64,000 nucleotides of DNA from an uncultured Megasphaera sp. (GTDB lineage: Bacteria; Bacillota; Negativicutes; Veillonellales; Megasphaeraceae), in assembly GCA_900540735.1 (NCBI GenBank), contig UQHB01000010.1:1-64000 (forward strand). Direction: 5' to 3'. A program made the position numbers and the translations under genes. Numbering within the stretch: position 1 is the first letter of the stretch; every line of letters starts with the position of its first letter. The notes beneath the pieces were generated by a model. The model searched no databases. It saw only the letters and a list, made by a program, of their open reading frames with translations, and had not been told where the DNA came from. This document shows positions 60,386 to 64,000 of this stretch, in pieces.

Positions 60386-61027
60386 TTATTTTGCTTGTTT
60401 TCCCATATTAATATCGATAATTCCCGTCGCATAGGGCGCAACTTCGTATTGGCCGAAAATAAAGTGGATCGTCCGATTCTTATCGAGGTAATAATTGATT
60501 GGTAATTCCGTTAAGCCATTAAAGTAATCAGATAGTTTATATTTACTGAGGAAAATCTTTTCGTTAATCGATTTTAACGTAAAGGCTTTCGCATCTTCTG
60601 GTTTCATGACGTCTTGCCAGGTCACACGTTTCCCTGTTTCTAAATCGAAGGTCACGCCAATCTTCCACGTCGTCGGATATTTTTCTTTCACAAAGGACAA
60701 CGTCCCTTCGTCGAGAATGGACAAGTATTTGCCGTCGTTAAGCGTGACTGTGTAATGTTTTTCTTCAGTCATGACTTTGCCGTTATTGGCATTGCCGTCA
60801 AAGAAGGTCTTTGCTTCTTGTGCTTGTGTTACGAAATACTGGGCAATGGCCTGGGTCGCAGCGTCGTTGCCAGCGACCGTGACAACTGGGTACTGAATAG
60901 TCAAGGTACTGCCGTCGTCGTGAGTGTACACTTGCTGTTGTCCATCCGCAATCGTAGCGTCAGCCGCGAAGGCCACGCTCCCCATGAGGACAGCGGCACA
61001 CAGGGCGGTACAGATTTTTTTCATCAT
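60386..61027 (-). CDS. Exported DUF3298/RsiV-like protein
   Basis: A 213-residue protein with a Sec signal (KKICTALCAAVLMGSVAFA). The mature part has a DUF4163-like stretch (GSTLTIQYPVVTVAGNDAAT, then YFVTQAQEAKTFFDG) and a DUF3298 end (KIGVTFDLETGKRVTWQDVM, TIHFIFGQYEVAPYATGIID). These folds occur in RsiV-type lysozyme sensors and in free periplasmic proteins; no transmembrane anchor or sigma factor is adjacent. Function unknown. The start may be either of two adjacent ATGs. Confidence 0.8.
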   Translation of the reverse strand: MMKKICTALCAAVLMGSVAFAADATIADGQQQVYTHDDGSTLTIQYPVVTVAGNDAATQAIAQYFVTQAQEAKTFFDGNANNGKVMTEEKHYTVTLNDGKYLSILDEGTLSFVKEKYPTTWKIGVTFDLETGKRVTWQDVMKPEDAKAFTLKSINEKIFLSKYKLSDYFNGLTELPINYYLDKNRTIHFIFGQYEVAPYATGIIDINMGKQAK

Positions 61028-61057
61028 ACTAACATCCCCTTCTGTAAGATACTCGTA

Positions 61058-62881
61058 TTATACCATTTTCCGCTTTTCATCGGTACCTAAGCGAAAGAAA
61101 TAGTATACATTTTCTGCCGTCTGCTTCGTCATGCCCGGCACAGCGGCCAATTCTTCCACAGAGGCCTGCTTCATGTCGTCCAGCGTTTTAAAGGCAGTCC
61201 ACAAGGCTTTACGCCGCTTCGGCCCAATGCCTTCGATGTGGTCGAGAATAGATACGAGACTCCGTTTACCCCGCAATTTACGGTGATACGTAATGGCAAA
61301 ACGGTGGGCTTCGTCGCGAATGGACTGCAAGAGCTGCAGTTCCGGCGTATGGTGGCTGAGAATAATCGAATCGCTCCGCCCTTCAACGAAGACTTCTTCA
61401 ATGCGCTTAGCCAGGCTAATGACCGGAGCCGTACAGCCTGCTTGACGGATAATGGGCAACGACGCATGGAGCTGGCCTTTCCCACCATCGATGACGATCA
61501 GGTCCGGCTCAGGCCAATCTTTTTCGCCGTACCGACGGCCCATGATTTCAGCCATCGATTTAAAATCGTCAGGCTTTCCTTGGACGGTCTTCAATTTAAA
61601 GCGTCGATACTCGCCCTTAGCCGGTCTGCCGTGCTCAAAGACGACCATGGAGGCCACGGTCTCAACCCCTTGAGTATGGGAAATATCGAAACATTCCATC
61701 CGTTCCGGCAAGCGCGGTAAATCGAGGATTTTCGCCAGCGCATCGACAGCACCCGTCGTCTTATCTATATCGTGCTGCCACTGGAGCCGCCGTTGCTCTA
61801 AGAGGACGTGAGCGTTATCTTCGGCCATGGCGAGGAGCTTCTTTTTAATGCCTCGCTGGGGAATGATAATATCCACTTTCTGGCCTTTTTGCTGGGTCAG
61901 CCGCGCCGCTTGAGCATCTATATCTTCTGCTGCGGCAACGACGATTTCTTTGGGAATAAACGTGTTTTCCGTGTAGTATTGGTCGAGAACGGCTGTGGTC
62001 AACGCCTCTGCTGTTTCGTCGAGACTGTTGTCTAAGGCAAAAGTTTCGCGGCCGATTAACTTACCGTGGCGAATGGTGTAAATCTGGACGCACGTCTGCC
62101 CTGCTTCTCGGGCAAAGCCGATAACATCCATATCGCCGCCCCCTTCGGTGACGATGTTTTGCTGTTCTTGGATAACCTTAATCGCTTTGATTTGGTCGCG
62201 GTACATGGTAGCCTTTTCAAACTCCATGTCTTCCGCAGCTTGTTCCATCTTTTCTTGGAGACGGCGGAGAATATCCGTGTTCTTCCCTTCGAGAATATCG
62301 ACGGCTTCTTGCACGAGGGCACCATAGTCAGCACGCGTAATATAATGGACGCACGGCGCGTCGCAATGATGCAAGTGATACTGCAAACACGGCCTGTCGA
62401 CATTCATAGTGCGGCACGAGCGGATATGGTAGGCTTGCTGCATGAGCTTCAGCGTCCGATGGACGGCACCAGAGTCGGCAAAGGGGCCAAAGTAGCGCGC
62501 CCCATCGCGGAGGACACGGCGCGTCATGTAAATCCTGGGGTAGTCTTCTTGGACGGTTACTTTGATGTACGGGTACGTCTTGTCATCGCGGAGCATGATG
62601 TTGTACCGCGGATGATGCTTCTTAATGAGGTTATTTTCGAGGATAAGGGCTTCCATTTCGTTGGCTACGACAATCGTATCGAAGTCGACGGCATGGCGAA
62701 TCATAGCTGCTACTTTCGGGGCCCGATTGGCATCGTTGCGGACGTAGCTCTTCACGCGGTTGCGGAGGTTAATAGCTTTGCCGACGTAAATGATGCGGCC
62801 CTTGTCGTCTTTCCAGAGGTACACACCGGGCTGGGTCGTGAGGTTGCTGACTTTCGTTAGGACTGCATCACTAAATGCCAT
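61058..62881 (-). CDS. uvrC: Excinuclease ABC subunit C
   Basis: A 607-residue nucleotide-excision-repair nuclease. The GIY-YIG domain ([20 protein letters not shown]) makes the 3' cut, a UVR motif for UvrB binding is near 200, the RNase H-like 5' nuclease follows, and tandem HhH motifs close the protein ([31 protein letters not shown]). The ATG at 62881 overlaps the end of uvrA by 11 bp; starts further upstream would lie deeper in uvrA. Confidence 0.95.
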   Translation of the reverse strand: MAFSDAVLTKVSNLTTQPGVYLWKDDKGRIIYVGKAINLRNRVKSYVRNDANRAPKVAAMIRHAVDFDTIVVANEMEALILENNLIKKHHPRYNIMLRDDKTYPYIKVTVQEDYPRIYMTRRVLRDGARYFGPFADSGAVHRTLKLMQQAYHIRSCRTMNVDRPCLQYHLHHCDAPCVHYITRADYGALVQEAVDILEGKNTDILRRLQEKMEQAAEDMEFEKATMYRDQIKAIKVIQEQQNIVTEGGGDMDVIGFAREAGQTCVQIYTIRHGKLIGRETFALDNSLDETAEALTTAVLDQYYTENTFIPKEIVVAAAEDIDAQAARLTQQKGQKVDIIIPQRGIKKKLLAMAEDNAHVLLEQRRLQWQHDIDKTTGAVDALAKILDLPRLPERMECFDISHTQGVETVASMVVFEHGRPAKGEYRRFKLKTVQGKPDDFKSMAEIMGRRYGEKDWPEPDLIVIDGGKGQLHASLPIIRQAGCTAPVISLAKRIEEVFVEGRSDSIILSHHTPELQLLQSIRDEAHRFAITYHRKLRGKRSLVSILDHIEGIGPKRRKALWTAFKTLDDMKQASVEELAAVPGMTKQTAENVYYFFRLGTDEKRKMV

Positions 62882-64000
62882 GGGTCTTCGCCCTTTCCAT
62901 GAGCGTTCTCGTCCGTTCAAGGACCGGTTTTAAGAACTTCCCTGTATACGAGGCCGGGACGGTGCAAATATCTTCAGGCGTGCCCGTGGCGATGACTGTA
63001 CCGCCGCCGTCGCCCCCTTCCGGGCCAAGGTCAATGAGGTAATCGGCCGCCTTGATGACATCGAGATTGTGCTCAATGACGACCACTGTATCACCGCCGT
63101 CGACGAGCATTTGCAGGACATCCATGAGCTTATGAATATCGGCCGTATGGAGGCCTGTCGTCGGTTCATCGAGGATGTAGAGCGTCCGGCCTGTACTGCG
63201 TTTTGACAGTTCCGTTGCTAATTTCACACGCTGGGCTTCACCGCCAGAGAGAGTCGTTGCCGGTTGGCCAAGACGAATATAGCCGAGGCCTACTTGCTGC
63301 AAGGTCTGGAGCTTATTTAAAATCCGGGGAATATTTTCAAAGAATTGGCACGCATCGTCTACAGTCATATTGAGGACATCTGAAATATTTTTGCCCTTGT
63401 ATTTCACTTCCAAGGTCTCCCGATTGTAGCGAGCACCGTGGCACACTTCGCACGGCACATACACATCCGGCAGGAAGTTCATTTCAATACGAATAATCCC
63501 GTCACCGCGGCACGCTTCGCAGCGACCGCCTTTGATGTTAAAGCTAAACCGACCGGCCTTATAGCCCCGCACTTTCGCTTCTGCTGTCTGACTGTAGAGC
63601 TGGCGAATGCTGTCGAATACGCCCGTGTACGTCGCCGGATTGGACCGCGGTGTGCGGCCGATTGGCGACTGGTCAATGTTGATGATTTTATCGATGTATT
63701 CCGTGCCCTTCAAGGCTTTGAATTTCCCTGGCCGATGAGGCGTACCGTAGACGGCTTCGGCCATGCCTTTGTAAAGGATTTCATTGACTAACGTCGATTT
63801 CCCAGAGCCAGACACGCCGGTGACGACGGTAAGTGTCCCAATGGGAATGGACACATTTATATGTTTTAAATTATGTTCTGCTGCGCCAATGATTTCAATG
63901 GCTGTGCCGTTTCCCTTGCGCCGTTCGTCCGGCAAAGGAATGAATTTCGTCCCTTTTAAATACTGACCTGTCAGAGAGTTCGGGCAATTCATAATATCTT
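62871..64000 (-). CDS. uvrA: Excinuclease ABC subunit A, 3' part (runs off the window)
   Basis: At least 376 C-terminal residues of UvrA, open to the right edge. The second ATPase is complete: Walker [21 protein letters not shown], zinc module [20 protein letters not shown] with CEVCHG, ABC signature [20 protein letters not shown] and Walker [17 protein letters not shown]. UvrA finds DNA damage and loads UvrB. The internal Met at 63992 ([13 protein letters not shown]) is not the start. Confidence 0.95.
   Translation of the reverse strand, partial: DIMNCPNSLTGQYLKGTKFIPLPDERRKGNGTAIEIIGAAEHNLKHINVSIPIGTLTVVTGVSGSGKSTLVNEILYKGMAEAVYGTPHRPGKFKALKGTEYIDKIINIDQSPIGRTPRSNPATYTGVFDSIRQLYSQTAEAKVRGYKAGRFSFNIKGGRCEACRGDGIIRIEMNFLPDVYVPCEVCHGARYNRETLEVKYKGKNISDVLNMTVDDACQFFENIPRILNKLQTLQQVGLGYIRLGQPATTLSGGEAQRVKLATELSKRSTGRTLYILDEPTTGLHTADIHKLMDVLQMLVDGGDTVVVIEHNLDVIKAADYLIDLGPEGGDGGGTVIATGTPEDICTVPASYTGKFLKPVLERTRTLMERAKTHGI

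Noticed and set aside
62066..62860. 264-residue open frame on the + strand
   Set aside because: Antisense to uvrC with no family features; a shadow frame.
1..64000. CRISPR arrays, tRNA and rRNA genes
   Set aside because: No regularly spaced repeats, tRNA T-loop/cloverleaf patterns or rRNA-like stretches were found on either strand by eye.

Overview
The window looks like chromosome of a Megasphaera-type bacterium (Veillonellaceae, Negativicutes: anaerobic, fermentative, double-membraned Firmicutes). Butyryl-CoA dehydrogenase, EtfA/EtfB and a 52-residue rubredoxin closely resemble the Megasphaera elsdenii proteins as I remember them. An outer-membrane-type beta-barrel protein and a porin 3' fragment fit a diderm cell. 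Firmicute-style control (T-box, strong intrinsic terminators, AGGAGG ribosome sites, TTGACA-N17-TATAAT promoters) fits too. The species is an inference. I saw no tRNA, rRNA, CRISPR array or intact insertion sequence.

Layout. 0-4 kb: a frameshifted LysR gene, a six-cluster membrane Fe-S protein and a Tat-exported aldo/keto reductase. 4-7 kb (+): yraN-comM-dprA (DNA uptake and processing). 7.3-20.1 kb (-): one long run rbgA-rnhB, a B12/iron-type ABC importer, then nine anaerobic (early-cobalt) corrin genes cbiDLFGHJ(ET)AC. 20.2-29.1 kb (-): thrS with a threonine T-box, etfBA and bcd, a NUDIX hydrolase and leuS. 29-34 kb: a GH18 protein, lgt, an aldo/keto reductase, an outer-membrane protein and ogt. 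34.3-39.7 kb: tatA and a cluster of mostly exported redox proteins (cyclophilin-like, flavodoxin, cupin, DUF362, carboxymuconolactone-decarboxylase-like, TlpA-like) with three MerR-type regulators. 39.7-42.9 kb: P1 peptidase, dcd, pyrD, pyrK. 43-48 kb: an accessory scrapyard with a spermidine-synthase relic, a Fic protein, a decayed higBA toxin-antitoxin pair, a porin fragment, a phage immunity remnant and a broken serine recombinase. 48-64 kb (-): gatCAB, a CoA-transferase-like protein, purEFMNHD behind a candidate attenuator, glutathione peroxidase, a truncated hydroxy-acid oxidase, rubredoxin, uvrC and the 3' part of uvrA.

How parts connect. The most interesting signal is a shared MerR-type promoter (TTGAC-like -35, 18-19 bp spacer holding a dyad) at four places. 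It lies in front of the Tat-exported reductase/Fe-S operon at 4 kb, the DUF362-cupin-flavodoxin-cyclophilin operon at 37 kb, the merR gene at 39.2 kb and the broken gene at 43 kb. The 39.2-kb MerR has the FIKCMR cysteine typical of AdhR/NmlR electrophile sensors. I infer one stress-induced, largely extracytoplasmic redox module served by TatA. Several of its genes are damaged here.

A second theme is decay: at least four genes (cupin, flavodoxin, HTH-ImmA, hydroxy-acid oxidase) appear to lack an internal block, and others carry single frameshifts or stops. A third is compact transcription: several promoters sit directly against, or inside, the terminator of the gene before.
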